Part shown: piece after piece, positions 1 to 10,177 of the stretch
Numbering within the stretch: position 1 is the stretch's first letter
Layout of the letters: every line of letters begins with the position of its first letter
Source of the DNA: Ignavibacteriales bacterium
GTDB taxonomy: Bacteria; Bacteroidota; Ignavibacteria; Ignavibacteriales; Melioribacteraceae
Direction: 5' to 3'
NCBI GenBank assembly: GCA_020635275.1
Contig: JACKAA010000007.1
Span: forward strand, 7,215 to 71,214
DNA length: 64,000 nt
The notes under the pieces: generated by a model
Told to the model about the DNA's origin: nothing
The model's input: only the letters and a program-made list of their open reading frames with translations
The model's database searches: none
Made by a program: the position numbers and the translations under genes

Positions 1-2
1 TT

Positions 3-2009
3 CACAAAAATGTTTACGATGCGGCAAATTATTTAGCAGAATCTTCACTTTATTGGGAAAAATATTTTACATCAAATTCTGATGAAAATGTAATACCTGT
101 ATTATCAGATTGGGATATGAGTCCGGCTGTTGATTATAGTCATGTAATTAATAATTGGGAAAGCATTATTGAAATTGAAGATGAAAATGAAAACAAAATA
201 TCAATTGAGCTTCCAAAATTTAAAATACAAACAGCAGAAGAATTTTTAGATCAGTTTGTAAAATCAGCATCAGACATTCCAAAAATTAAAGGTGAACGTC
301 CGCCGGTTTGGTTATATATTCATGGTCCATCTCATTACCAAGCTCTTAAGGCAAGCAGAGAAGCAGATATATTGTTGACTGCAGCAGAAAAATTTTCAAC
401 TATTGATGCTCTCACTGAAAATAACTTTAGTAAATATCCAAGTAAAAGATTAGCAAATGCTTGGGAATCAAAAATATATCCTGATCATGGTTGGGGAGGA
501 AAAGAGGGACAGCTTACAGATGATTTATTCCTAAGCAAATATATTTTCGCAAAAAGTGAAGCGTCTCAGCTAAATGAAAATGCATTAAACTCAATTGCAT
601 CGAAAATTCAAACTGATGATAAAAAAGGGTTGCCCATTGTAATATTTAACAGTCTAAATTGGGTGAGAACTGATCCCATTAAATTTAGTGTCAATTTTAA
701 AAAAGGGGAAATGAGATTCTTAAAAATAATTGATGATGAAAATAATAATATAGAAATTCAATTATCCGGTGTCTCAAGATATGAAGATGAAAGCATTAAA
801 GAAGCGACTGTAAATTTTGTTGCAGAAAGTGTTCCTTCAATTGGCTATAAGACATTTTATCTATCAAAAAGTAAAAGTGAGAATGACGCTAAGAATTCAG
901 CTAATTATGAAAGCGACTTTTATAAAATTGAGCTGACCAATGGCGGAATTAAAAGTATTTATGATAAAGAATTGCAGCAAGAATTGTTAGATGTTTCCAA
1001 ATTTTCAGGCGGTGAAATATTTACGATGAAATCTGAAGGTAATGGAGCCGGTGAATTTTCGGATATACAAAAACCAACAATGCAAGGATTTGATAAAACT
1101 GGAAATTATAATACTGAATGGAAAATTATTGAGAATGGTCCGGTTTACTGTTCATTCAAATTTAGACAATCAATAAGAAATGCAGTAGTTGAGCAAAAAA
1201 TAATTTTGTATAAAAAAATAAAAAGAATTGATTTTGATGTGTCTTTATTAAATTGGGAAGGAGTTCTTTATAGAGAATTTAGAATGGCTTTACCATTAAA
1301 TATGAAAAATGCTCAAGTTGCTTATGAAACAGCCTTTGGAGTTTCTGAAGTTGGAAAAGATGAAATTGATGGTGCGGCAGGAGAAAGATATACAACTATT
1401 TGTAAAGAAATTCATCCACGGGGAATTGAAAATTGGATTGGTGCTAATGATGGAAATTATGGAGTTACATTAAGTTCTTGTGTTGCTGTTGCTGATTATA
1501 TTGATCCGACTGATTTGGAATCCAAAAATACTATTCTTCAGCCAATTCTTTTAGCATCAAGAAAAAGCTGTCATGGAGAAGGAAATGAATATTTACAAAC
1601 TGGTGATCACCATTATTCTTTTTCTCTCACATCGCATAAATCAGATTGGATAAATGGTAATTCTTTTGGTAAAGAAGCAAATGAGAAATTATTTGTTGTA
1701 GTAAATCCAAAACAATTTAAAGATGCATTTCTACCTGAGGTAAAAAGTTTCTTTTCAATAAACAAAAAAAATGTGATCATATCAACTATAAAAAAAGCTG
1801 AAGATGATAATTCGACAATTGTACGTTTCTATGATATTGAAGGAAAAGATACAAATGTGGAACTTCAAAGTTTTATAAATATTAGTGAAGCCTTTAAAAC
1901 AAACTTAATTGAAGATGATATTGAAAAAGCAAGTAGCGGTAAAAATAAAATATCACTAAAGTTAGGTCATCATTCAATTGAAACATTAAAATTAATTACT
2001 TTTCCATAG
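3..2009 (+). CDS. GH38-family alpha-mannosidase, 5' end outside window
   Basis: The reading frame is open from the first bases of the window, so this is the C-terminal 668 residues of a longer protein; the ATG at 117 is internal. The visible part fits a glycoside hydrolase family 38 alpha-mannosidase: the end of the catalytic region with its helical bundle (ILLTAAEKFSTIDAL), then the C-terminal beta domains that begin with the family-typical PIVIFNSLNW stretch. The nucleophile and metal-site region of GH38 lies mostly upstream and cannot be checked. The enzyme would remove terminal alpha-mannose, which fits the other exo-acting hydrolases downstream. It is followed after 28 bp by the oxidoreductase gene in the same direction and is probably co-transcribed. 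The family call rests on the C-terminal half only. Substrate linkage is not visible. Confidence 0.8.
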   Translation, partial: HKNVYDAANYLAESSLYWEKYFTSNSDENVIPVLSDWDMSPAVDYSHVINNWESIIEIEDENENKISIELPKFKIQTAEEFLDQFVKSASDIPKIKGERPPVWLYIHGPSHYQALKASREADILLTAAEKFSTIDALTENNFSKYPSKRLANAWESKIYPDHGWGGKEGQLTDDLFLSKYIFAKSEASQLNENALNSIASKIQTDDKKGLPIVIFNSLNWVRTDPIKFSVNFKKGEMRFLKIIDDENNNIEIQLSGVSRYEDESIKEATVNFVAESVPSIGYKTFYLSKSKSENDAKNSANYESDFYKIELTNGGIKSIYDKELQQELLDVSKFSGGEIFTMKSEGNGAGEFSDIQKPTMQGFDKTGNYNTEWKIIENGPVYCSFKFRQSIRNAVVEQKIILYKKIKRIDFDVSLLNWEGVLYREFRMALPLNMKNAQVAYETAFGVSEVGKDEIDGAAGERYTTICKEIHPRGIENWIGANDGNYGVTLSSCVAVADYIDPTDLESKNTILQPILLASRKSCHGEGNEYLQTGDHHYSFSLTSHKSDWINGNSFGKEANEKLFVVVNPKQFKDAFLPEVKSFFSINKKNVIISTIKKAEDDNSTIVRFYDIEGKDTNVELQSFINISEAFKTNLIEDDIEKASSGKNKISLKLGHHSIETLKLITFP

Positions 2010-2037
2010 AATTTAATTCTATTAAGGAATAAAAATT

Positions 2038-3429
2038 ATGGCAAAAAAAATAAGCAGAAGAGAAGCAATAAAAACATTAGGAATAACAAGCCTTATTGCT
2101 CCTTCGTTAATGAATTTTACTGCTAATATAAGTGATAAAATTATTGAGCTGCCATCAGAATTGTATTATCAAAATATTGATTTTATTGAACCTTTGACTT
2201 GCGTTATTATAGGCGGCGGAAATCGAGGATGGGCTTATGCAACATTTGCAGAACAGAATCCCAATATGATGAAAGTTATAGGTGTTGCTGAGCCAGTAAA
2301 AATAAGAAGAGATAAATTTAAAGATGCTCATAATATTCCTGAAGAAAATATTTTTGAAACTTGGGAACAGGTATTTGAGAAACCAAAATTTGCAGATTTT
2401 GTAATTATTTCAACATGGGATCGTTTGCATTATGCCCCAGCAATGAAAGCATTGGAAATGGGTTATAATGTACTTCTTGAAAAAGCAATTGCGCAATCTT
2501 GGGAGCAATGCCAGAATATACTAAATCAATCAAAAAAGAATAATGGAATTGTTGGTATATGCCATGTGCTTAGATATACTCCTTACTTTAATAAAATGAG
2601 AGAAGTTATTCAAACTGGAGAAATTGGAGATGTTATAAGTATTCAGCATCTGGAGCCAATTGGAAATATTCACTTTTCGCATTCTTTTGTCAGAGGTAAT
2701 TGGAGAAATGAAAAAGAATCTACTCCTTCTTTACTTTCAAAATCTTGTCACGATTTAGACATTATATATTGGTTGCTGGATAAAAAATGTAAACAAGTTT
2801 CCTCCTTTGGTAGTTTAAACTATTTTAATAAAGCAAATTCCCCAATGGGCAGCGCTAAAAAATGTACGGGCGGATGTGAGGTTGAATCAAAATGTACATA
2901 CTCAGCTAAAAGAATTTATTTTGATAAAAAAGAATGGGGAGTTTCTCATTTAATTGATCTTCAACCTTGGGATTCTGAAAAAGTAATGAAAGCTTTAAAT
3001 GAAGGTCCTTACGGCAATTGTGTATTCCAAAATGATAATGATGTTGTTGATCATCAAATAGTTAATATGGTTTTTGAAGACAATACAACTGCCGCATTTT
3101 CTATGGAAGCACACACAAGTTATTCTGGCAGAAGAACAAGAATTATGGGAACGTTGGGTGATATAATTGGCGATGAAAATAATTTAACAGTTTCTAATTT
3201 TAATACACGTGAAAGTATTACGTTTCAATCAAGTGAATTAAAAAATCAGTTTTCAAGTAGTGGACATGGCGGAGGCGATCATGGTTTACTTTTTAACTTT
3301 TTAAATGCGGTTTATCATAATGATTCGTCTTTGCTTTCATCAACAATAGAAAACTCAATGGAAAGTCATTACATTGGATTTAAAGCGGAAGAAAGCAGAA
3401 ATAATAATGGAAAATTAATCAATCTATAA
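2038..3429 (+). CDS. Tat-exported Gfo/Idh/MocA-family oxidoreductase
   Basis: A 463-residue protein with a twin-arginine leader (ISRREAIKTLG) followed by a hydrophobic stretch, so it is probably folded with its cofactor and exported by Tat. The Rossmann dinucleotide motif is IIGGGNRG at residues 57-64. The family EKP motif appears as E148-K149-A150, so the lysine is kept and the proline lost. A short cysteine cluster C276-x3-C280-x5-C286 interrupts the C-terminal domain. The family oxidises or reduces sugars, inositols and related polyols with NAD(P), and some exported members are glycosidases that use NAD. Position between a mannosidase and a GH3 gene, with a 12-bp gap to the latter, suggests work on the same glycan. 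Exact substrate cannot be told. Confidence 0.85.
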   Translation: MAKKISRREAIKTLGITSLIAPSLMNFTANISDKIIELPSELYYQNIDFIEPLTCVIIGGGNRGWAYATFAEQNPNMMKVIGVAEPVKIRRDKFKDAHNIPEENIFETWEQVFEKPKFADFVIISTWDRLHYAPAMKALEMGYNVLLEKAIAQSWEQCQNILNQSKKNNGIVGICHVLRYTPYFNKMREVIQTGEIGDVISIQHLEPIGNIHFSHSFVRGNWRNEKESTPSLLSKSCHDLDIIYWLLDKKCKQVSSFGSLNYFNKANSPMGSAKKCTGGCEVESKCTYSAKRIYFDKKEWGVSHLIDLQPWDSEKVMKALNEGPYGNCVFQNDNDVVDHQIVNMVFEDNTTAAFSMEAHTSYSGRRTRIMGTLGDIIGDENNLTVSNFNTRESITFQSSELKNQFSSSGHGGGDHGLLFNFLNAVYHNDSSLLSSTIENSMESHYIGFKAEESRNNNGKLINL

Positions 3430-3441
3430 ACATTAGGAATT

Positions 3442-6108
3442 ATGAAAAAAACAATTTTAATCTTACTTGCAATTATTTTCATTAACAATTTTTATGGACA
3501 AGAAAAAAAATATAAAAATTCGCAATTACCAGTTGAAGAAAGAGTAGATGATCTTTTATCTAGGATGAGTTTAGAAGAAAAGTTTTGGCAATTATTTATG
3601 ATACCCGGTGATTTAAGTGACGGAAAAGAGAAATATAAAAATGGAATATTTGGATTTCAGGTTTCTACCAAAGGAACATCAGGTAATGCTGCTGAGCAAC
3701 TTTTAAGTTATGGAAAATCTGGTTCCGCAGAATCTGTTGCTGAAAAGATAAATGAAATTCAAAAATATTTTATTGAAGAGACAGAACTTGGAATTCCAAT
3801 TATTGTATTTGATGAAGCACTTCATGGTTTAGTAAGAGATGGTGCAACAGCTTTTCCGCAAGCTATTGGATTGGCTGCAACTTGGAATACTGATCTAATG
3901 AAAGAAGTAGCTCATGCAATATCGCAAGAAGTAAAATCCAGAGGTATTAGACAAATACTATCTCCAGTTATAAATATTTCAAGAGATGTGCGCTGGGGCA
4001 GAGTTGAAGAAAGTTATGGTGAAGACCCATTTTTAACAACTCAAATGGGAGTTTCTTTTATTTCGGAATTTGAAAAAATGGGCGTCATTACTACTCCTAA
4101 ACATTTTGTAGCAAATGTTGGTGATGGTGGCAGAGATAGTTATCCAATTCATTTTAATGAAAGACTAATGGAGGAAATTTACTTCCCTGCATTTAAACAC
4201 TCAGTTCAAGATGCAAAGGCATTATCACTAATGATTTCCTATAATTCTTATGATGGAACTCCTTGTACAGCAAGTGATTGGCTCCTTAATAAAAAGCTTA
4301 AAGATGAGTGGGGATTTGAAGGTTTCGTAATTTCTGATGCTGGTGCAATTGGGGGAGCAAATGTTCTTCATTTTACCACTAAAGATTACGCCGAATCTAC
4401 AAAAGAGGCCGTGGAAGGTGGTTTGGATGTAATTTTTCAAACTTCATATTCTCACTTTCCTTTATTTTTTGAGGCTTTTGAAAAGGGAATGATAAGTGAA
4501 AAAGCAATAGATGAAGCAGTCAGAAGAGTTTTGAGGGCAAAGTTTAATTTGGGCCTTTTTGAAAACCCTTATGTTGATCCAACTTTAGCAAAAGAGTTAA
4601 ATAATAATAATGAACACAGACAGCTTGCAAAAAAAGCAGCACAAGAATCAATTGTTCTTTTAAAGAATAAGAATGAAATTTTACCATTTGGTAAAAAAAT
4701 AAAAAAACTAGCTGTAATTGGAAATGATGCAGCTGAAGGTAGATTGGGTGGTTATAGCGGTCCCGGAAATAATATTGTATCAATTTTAGATGGCATAAAA
4801 AATAAATTAGGTAACAATACGGAAATTTCTTTTACCCCTGGAGTTGGAAGAGAATCTAATGAGTATAAAGTTATACCAGGCAAAAATTTATTCAACTTAG
4901 ATAATGGTAATAAGAATGCCGGATTACTTGGAAAATATTACAGCAATCCAAAATTCAGCGGTGATCCAACATTTACTAAAATTGATAAACAAATTAATTT
5001 TAGATGGACATTATTTTCTCCTGATCCTGATAAATTAGATTACGACTGGTACTCTGTTTCATGGGAAGGTAAAATTGTTGGTCCTAAAAATGGAATAGTT
5101 AAAATTGGAATTGAAGGGAATGATGGATACAGATTGTTTATTGATAATGAAATGATTATTGATAATTGGACACAAAAATCATATAGAACAGAATTAGCCG
5201 AATATAATTTTGTGGAAGGAAAAGAGTATGATATTAAAGTTCAATTTTACACAACAGCTGGCAATACATATTGTAAACTTGTTTGGGATTATGATGTAGA
5301 AAATAATTGGGAAGAACAAATAAATGAAGCTGTTACAAATGTAAAAAATTCTGATGCGGCAATTATTGTTGCAGGAATTGAAGAAGGTGAATTTAGAGAT
5401 AGAGCATTTCTTAGTTTGCCTGGTCATCAAGAAGAACTAATAAATTCAATATCAAAAATTGGAAAACCAACAATAGTAGTTTTAGTTGGCGGAAGTGCAA
5501 TTACAATGAATAATTGGATAAATAATATTGATGGTATAATTGATATTTGGTATCCTGGAGAAGTTGGCGGAGATGCTGTTGCAGATGTAATTTTCGGAGA
5601 TTACAATCCCGCTGGAAGATTACCGATTACATTTCCAATTGATGAATCTCAATTACCGCTTTATTATAATCATAAACCTACTGGCAGAGGAGATGATTAT
5701 ATAAATCTAACAGGTCAACCGCTTTTTCCATTTGGTTATGGTTTGAGTTATACCAATTTTGTTTATTCCAATCTAAGACTTAGTAAAAAAGAAATCAGCC
5801 AAACAGATAATATTCAAGTAGAATTAGAAGTAACAAATATTGGTAAAATTGATGGAGATGAAGTAATTCAATTATATATTAAAGATCTTTTTGCATCAGT
5901 TGCAAGACCAATAATTGAGTTAAAAGGATTTAAAAGAGTACACATCAAATCGGGCGAAACAAAAAAGGTGAGTTTTGAAATTACTCCCGAGCATTTGGAA
6001 ATGTTAGATATAAATCTTAATAGAATTGTAGAACCAGGTGATTTTAGAATTATGATTGGAGCATCATCAAAAGATATTAGACTTAGAGAAACAATAACTG
6101 TAAAATAA
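3442..6108 (+). CDS. Glycoside hydrolase family 3 beta-glycosidase with PA14 insert
   Basis: An 888-residue protein starting with a cleavable signal peptide (about residues 1-20). Domains in order: GH3 N-terminal barrel (about 25-400), the GH3 C-terminal sandwich from about 405, a PA14 domain inserted at about 490-615 (GLLGKYYSNPKFSG at its start), and a C-terminal fibronectin-III-like domain from about 776. The likely nucleophile is D299 in the VISDAGAI motif, where most family members have SDW or SDA. The KHFVAN motif for substrate binding is present. GH3 enzymes with PA14 are usually periplasmic or surface exo-beta-glucosidases or related beta-glycosidases; PA14 often narrows the active site. 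It sits 12 bp from genes on both sides, so it is translated from the same transcript as the sulfatase. Confidence 0.93.
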   Translation: MKKTILILLAIIFINNFYGQEKKYKNSQLPVEERVDDLLSRMSLEEKFWQLFMIPGDLSDGKEKYKNGIFGFQVSTKGTSGNAAEQLLSYGKSGSAESVAEKINEIQKYFIEETELGIPIIVFDEALHGLVRDGATAFPQAIGLAATWNTDLMKEVAHAISQEVKSRGIRQILSPVINISRDVRWGRVEESYGEDPFLTTQMGVSFISEFEKMGVITTPKHFVANVGDGGRDSYPIHFNERLMEEIYFPAFKHSVQDAKALSLMISYNSYDGTPCTASDWLLNKKLKDEWGFEGFVISDAGAIGGANVLHFTTKDYAESTKEAVEGGLDVIFQTSYSHFPLFFEAFEKGMISEKAIDEAVRRVLRAKFNLGLFENPYVDPTLAKELNNNNEHRQLAKKAAQESIVLLKNKNEILPFGKKIKKLAVIGNDAAEGRLGGYSGPGNNIVSILDGIKNKLGNNTEISFTPGVGRESNEYKVIPGKNLFNLDNGNKNAGLLGKYYSNPKFSGDPTFTKIDKQINFRWTLFSPDPDKLDYDWYSVSWEGKIVGPKNGIVKIGIEGNDGYRLFIDNEMIIDNWTQKSYRTELAEYNFVEGKEYDIKVQFYTTAGNTYCKLVWDYDVENNWEEQINEAVTNVKNSDAAIIVAGIEEGEFRDRAFLSLPGHQEELINSISKIGKPTIVVLVGGSAITMNNWINNIDGIIDIWYPGEVGGDAVADVIFGDYNPAGRLPITFPIDESQLPLYYNHKPTGRGDDYINLTGQPLFPFGYGLSYTNFVYSNLRLSKKEISQTDNIQVELEVTNIGKIDGDEVIQLYIKDLFASVARPIIELKGFKRVHIKSGETKKVSFEITPEHLEMLDINLNRIVEPGDFRIMIGASSKDIRLRETITVK

Positions 6109-6120
6109 AAGGGGAGTTAA

Positions 6121-8085
6121 ATGAATAAAATTACAAGAAGAAAATTTATTGGTGATGTTGGAAAAGGAATTTCTTTTGCAGCATTAGCACCATATTTAAG
6201 TTCTTGTGAATTCCTCAATGAAGATGAGTTGCCAAATATTGTCCTAATATTTATGGATGATCTGGGATATGCAGATATCGGATCTTTCGGTGCAAAAGGT
6301 TACTCAACTCCTAATCTTGATAAGCTAGCAGAAGAAGGAATGATACTAACCGATTTTCATGCTGCCACTGCTGTTTGCAGTGCGTCTAGAGCGGCTTTAT
6401 TAACAGGTTGTTATTCAGAAAGAGTAAGTATCAGAGGGGCATTAAATCATTCAGCTACAATTGGACTCAATCCAAATGAAGAAAATATTGCTCGCCTTTT
6501 AAAGAAGAAAAATTATAAAACTGGAATAATTGGTAAATGGCATTTGGGGCACCATAAACAATTTTTACCCTTACAGCAAGGTTTTGATGAATTTTATGGA
6601 CTACCATATTCAAATGATATGTGGCCGGTAGGTTATGATGGTAAACCACTTACTGAAAGTTGGAAGGCTGGATACCCTGAATTAAAATTAATTGAAGGCA
6701 ATGAACAAGTTGAAGCTGTTAAAAAATTAGAAGATCAAGATCAGTTAACAACAAAGTATACTAACAAAGCTGTGGATTTTATTAATAGAAATTCTAAAAA
6801 TAAATTTTTCCTTTATTTTGCTCACTCTATGCCACATGTTCCGCTTGGAGTATCAGATAAATTTAAGGGTAAAAGTGAACAAGGTAAGTTCGGTGATGTA
6901 ATAATGGAGATTGATTGGTCGGTTGGTGAAGTGATGAAAACATTAAAAGAAAACGGGATTGAAGAAAATACCTTAATAATATTTACCAGTGATAATGGTC
7001 CTTGGCTCAATTATGGAAATCATGCGGGATCAGCCGATCCACTAAGAGAAGGAAAAGGGACGATGTGGGAAGGTGGGAACAGAGTTCCTTGCGTTGTTAA
7101 GTGGCCAAATAAAATTAAGCCTAATTCAAAAAATGATAAAATGTCATCAACAATTGATATTCTTCCTACAATTGCTGAAATAACGAATTCGAATCTACCA
7201 AAAAATAAAATTGATGGGATTAGCATATTTCCACTTTTTATGAATGAGAAAAATGCAAATCCAAGAAATGAGTTCTGGTACTATTACGATTATGATCTAA
7301 TTGCAGTTAGAAAAAATGAATGGAAGTTATATTTTCCTTGCACTCAAAGAAGTTATGAAGGAATGGAACCTGGCAAGGACGGTTACCCAGGACCGACTTG
7401 GCAAAAGAAAATGGATTATGAGCTTTACAATCTAAAAGAAGATATAGAAGAACAAAAAAATGTAATTGATAAATATCCTGATATTGTAGAAAATCTTAAA
7501 AAGATAGGTGATAAAGCCAGGAATGAATTAGGCGATCGATTAACAAAAACTAAAGGAAAAGAAAACAGACCACCCGGAAGAATTGGAGAAGATAGAGTTA
7601 AGAATGATAATCATTTAGCTGTTGGCAAAAATATAAAACTAAAATATATTCCTCATAAAAGATATCAGCTTAGTGATCAATCTTTATTAATTGATGGATG
7701 GAAAGGTTCATATGACTATAATGATGGTAATTGGATTGGATTTGAGGGCACAGACTTTGAAGCCATAATTGATTTAAGTTATGAAATGCCTGTTTCTAAT
7801 ATTGAAGTCAGTTTTCTTGAAAACCAAATATCTTGGATTTTCCAACCTGAAAAAGTTGAAATACTTATCTCAAGAGATAATATAAATTTTCAACCGATTG
7901 CAAAATTTGAAAATAAGGTGAAACCAAATATGGTTATGGAAGCACATGATTATAAAAAAGCTTTTAATTCAACTTCCGTAAGATTTATTAAAGTTAGTGC
8001 AAAAAATATTACTGAATGTCCTTCCTGGCATCCTGGTAAAGGTGGAAAAGCTTGGTTGTTTGTTGACGAAATAGTAGTTAAATAA
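6121..8085 (+). CDS. Cys-type sulfatase with C-terminal discoidin-like domain
   Basis: A 654-residue arylsulfatase-family (alkaline phosphatase superfamily) enzyme. The leader has a twin-arginine motif (ITRRKFIG) and ends in a lipobox-like YLSSC, so it may be an exported lipoprotein. The metal-binding start MDDLGYADIG and the formylglycine motif C86-S-A-S-R90 with downstream LLTG are intact. Cys at position 86 means activation by a radical-SAM maturase or FGE; an anSME gene is the last gene of the operon (16304). The region from about residue 506 to 654 is a separate beta domain like F5/8-type carbohydrate-binding domains and resembles the C-terminus of the neighbouring fucosidase. It would remove sulfate esters from a glycan. 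A ggggag Shine-Dalgarno lies just before the start. Confidence 0.93.
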   Translation: MNKITRRKFIGDVGKGISFAALAPYLSSCEFLNEDELPNIVLIFMDDLGYADIGSFGAKGYSTPNLDKLAEEGMILTDFHAATAVCSASRAALLTGCYSERVSIRGALNHSATIGLNPNEENIARLLKKKNYKTGIIGKWHLGHHKQFLPLQQGFDEFYGLPYSNDMWPVGYDGKPLTESWKAGYPELKLIEGNEQVEAVKKLEDQDQLTTKYTNKAVDFINRNSKNKFFLYFAHSMPHVPLGVSDKFKGKSEQGKFGDVIMEIDWSVGEVMKTLKENGIEENTLIIFTSDNGPWLNYGNHAGSADPLREGKGTMWEGGNRVPCVVKWPNKIKPNSKNDKMSSTIDILPTIAEITNSNLPKNKIDGISIFPLFMNEKNANPRNEFWYYYDYDLIAVRKNEWKLYFPCTQRSYEGMEPGKDGYPGPTWQKKMDYELYNLKEDIEEQKNVIDKYPDIVENLKKIGDKARNELGDRLTKTKGKENRPPGRIGEDRVKNDNHLAVGKNIKLKYIPHKRYQLSDQSLLIDGWKGSYDYNDGNWIGFEGTDFEAIIDLSYEMPVSNIEVSFLENQISWIFQPEKVEILISRDNINFQPIAKFENKVKPNMVMEAHDYKKAFNSTSVRFIKVSAKNITECPSWHPGKGGKAWLFVDEIVVK

Positions 8086-8111
8086 AATTATTTAATAACT
8101 TGAGAGCAGTT

Positions 8112-10160
8112 ATGAAAAAGTTAATAATGTTAAGTTTTGTTATGTCTTTTTTGTTTTTTAGTTGCGGACCAAAAGATTATTTAAAGGAAACCCAATCAGA
8201 AAAAGAAGTAAGAATGGAATGGTGGAAAGATGCTAAATTTGGAATGTTTATTCATTGGGGAGTTTATTCTGTTCCGGCTGGTTGGTACAAAGATAAAATG
8301 GTTCCAGGTATAAGCGAATGGATTATGTACTCTGCAAATATTCCTGTTGAAGAATATGAAAAGTATGCCGCAGATTTTAATCCGGTTGAATATAATCCGG
8401 AAAAGTGGGTGAGGATTGCTAAGCAGGCTGGAATGAAATACATTGTAATTACATCAAAGCATCATGACGGTTTTTGCATTTGGGATTCAAAAATTACAAA
8501 TTATGATATTGTTGATTTTACTCAATATAAAAAAGATCTTCTTAAACCATTGTATGAGGCTTGCAAGAAAGAAGGAATTAAATTAGGCTTTTATCATTCA
8601 ATAATGGATTGGCACCATCCGAATGCAGTAGGAGAAAATTTTCCAAAGTATAGAGATGAATATTTAATTCCGCAATTGGAAGAATTGTTAAGTGAATTTC
8701 CAGACTTATCAATACTTTGGTTTGATGGAGAATGGATTGATGAGTGGACTGAAGAACAAGGAAGAAATTTGTATAATCATCTAAGAAATATTTCTCCGGA
8801 ATTAATTATAAATAATAGAATTGGTAAAGGTCGTCAAGGAATGCAGGGGATGAATAAAGATGCAAATTCCGTTGGTGATTTTGGAACTCCTGAGCAAGAA
8901 ATATTAGAAACTTCTTCAAGTTTGCCTTGGGAATCTTGTATGACCATGAATGATTCATGGGGTTATAAAAGAGGTGACGAAAATTGGAAATCGTCAGGAA
9001 CAATTATTTATAATATTATAGATATCGCATCTAAAGGCGGTAACTATCTTTTAAATGTTGGACCGGATTCAAAAGGTAATATTCCTGAACCAAGTGTTGA
9101 AATATTAGAAAAAGTTGGCAAGTGGATGGACAAAAATGCTGAGGGAATTTATAATGCTCGAACTATAAGTAATTATGCTGAAGGAGAAAATATACGATTT
9201 ACAAAATCTAAAGATTCAGAATATTTGTATGCTTTTATAATTGAAAGTCCAGAAAATGGAAATGTAAGTTTTTCATATGTAACTCCAAATGAAAACTCAA
9301 AAATTACGTTGCTTGGAGAAAATAAAGATTTAGAATACACTATCAATAATAAAATAACAACAATTACTTTACCTGAAAATATTTCACAAGACGATTTCCC
9401 AATATGTTTGAAATTTCAAGGAACTGAAAATAGTGTTTCTGAAATTCCTGAAATAAAAGTTACCGGTGAAAATGAAAAAGACACATATTTGTTTCAAGAT
9501 AAAATTGAAGTTGAACTTGTTACAAATAAAAACTCAAATATTTATTACACATTAGATGGTACAATTCCGAGTTTAAATTCTAATAAGTATAGTGATAAAT
9601 TATCAGTTGAAAATTCTTGTAAACTCAATGCTATTGTTGTCAGTGAAGGATCTTTGCCAAGCCCAGTTGTTTCTGCACAGTTTTATAAAATTCAGTCAGT
9701 AAAAGATGTTCAGCTAAAAATTGCTCCATCAGCAAAATATAGTGCAAATGGAAAACTAAGTTTAGTTGATGGCAAAAGAGGCTCAACGAATTATAATAAA
9801 GACTGGTTAGGTTTTGAAGGTGAAGATTTAGAAGTGACTCTTGATCTAGGTAAATCTAAGAAGATTAATGGAATCCATTTAGGCACTTTATCAAATATAA
9901 ATTCTTGGATATTTCTACCGAAAAGTGTTTCATTTCAAATATCAAATGATAATAAAAAGTTTACAAAAGTCAGTGAAGTTAATTATGACTTAAATGAAGA
10001 TGAAAATCAAAGATCATTTATAAAAGATATCTCTGCAAGTCTAAATTCTAATGTAAGATATATAAAAATAATTGCTAAAAATATTAAAGAATGTCCAAGC
10101 TGGCACAGAGGTGCAGGCGAAAAAGCATGGATTTTCTTTGATGAAATAATTATTGATTAA
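8112..10160 (+). CDS. GH29 alpha-L-fucosidase, lipoprotein, multidomain
   Basis: The start is placed at ATG 8112, since the alternative TTG at 8100 only adds four residues before a good lipoprotein signal (MKKLIMLSF...FFSCG). The catalytic domain (about residues 25-350) shows GH29 hallmarks: FGMFIHWG, ITSKHHDGFCIWDS and ILWFDGEW with the nucleophile D205. A middle domain (about 450-530) contains YYTLDGTIPS, typical of the chitobiase-like Fn3 domain. The last 145 residues form a discoidin-like domain with the CPSWHRGAG...KAW signature shared with the sulfatase upstream. The enzyme releases alpha-L-fucose from a glycan at the cell surface or periplasm. Length (682 aa) is typical for multidomain Bacteroidota fucosidases. 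Confidence 0.94.
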   Translation: MKKLIMLSFVMSFLFFSCGPKDYLKETQSEKEVRMEWWKDAKFGMFIHWGVYSVPAGWYKDKMVPGISEWIMYSANIPVEEYEKYAADFNPVEYNPEKWVRIAKQAGMKYIVITSKHHDGFCIWDSKITNYDIVDFTQYKKDLLKPLYEACKKEGIKLGFYHSIMDWHHPNAVGENFPKYRDEYLIPQLEELLSEFPDLSILWFDGEWIDEWTEEQGRNLYNHLRNISPELIINNRIGKGRQGMQGMNKDANSVGDFGTPEQEILETSSSLPWESCMTMNDSWGYKRGDENWKSSGTIIYNIIDIASKGGNYLLNVGPDSKGNIPEPSVEILEKVGKWMDKNAEGIYNARTISNYAEGENIRFTKSKDSEYLYAFIIESPENGNVSFSYVTPNENSKITLLGENKDLEYTINNKITTITLPENISQDDFPICLKFQGTENSVSEIPEIKVTGENEKDTYLFQDKIEVELVTNKNSNIYYTLDGTIPSLNSNKYSDKLSVENSCKLNAIVVSEGSLPSPVVSAQFYKIQSVKDVQLKIAPSAKYSANGKLSLVDGKRGSTNYNKDWLGFEGEDLEVTLDLGKSKKINGIHLGTLSNINSWIFLPKSVSFQISNDNKKFTKVSEVNYDLNEDENQRSFIKDISASLNSNVRYIKIIAKNIKECPSWHRGAGEKAWIFFDEIIID

Positions 10161-10177
10161 AATTATAAAGGAAAAAT

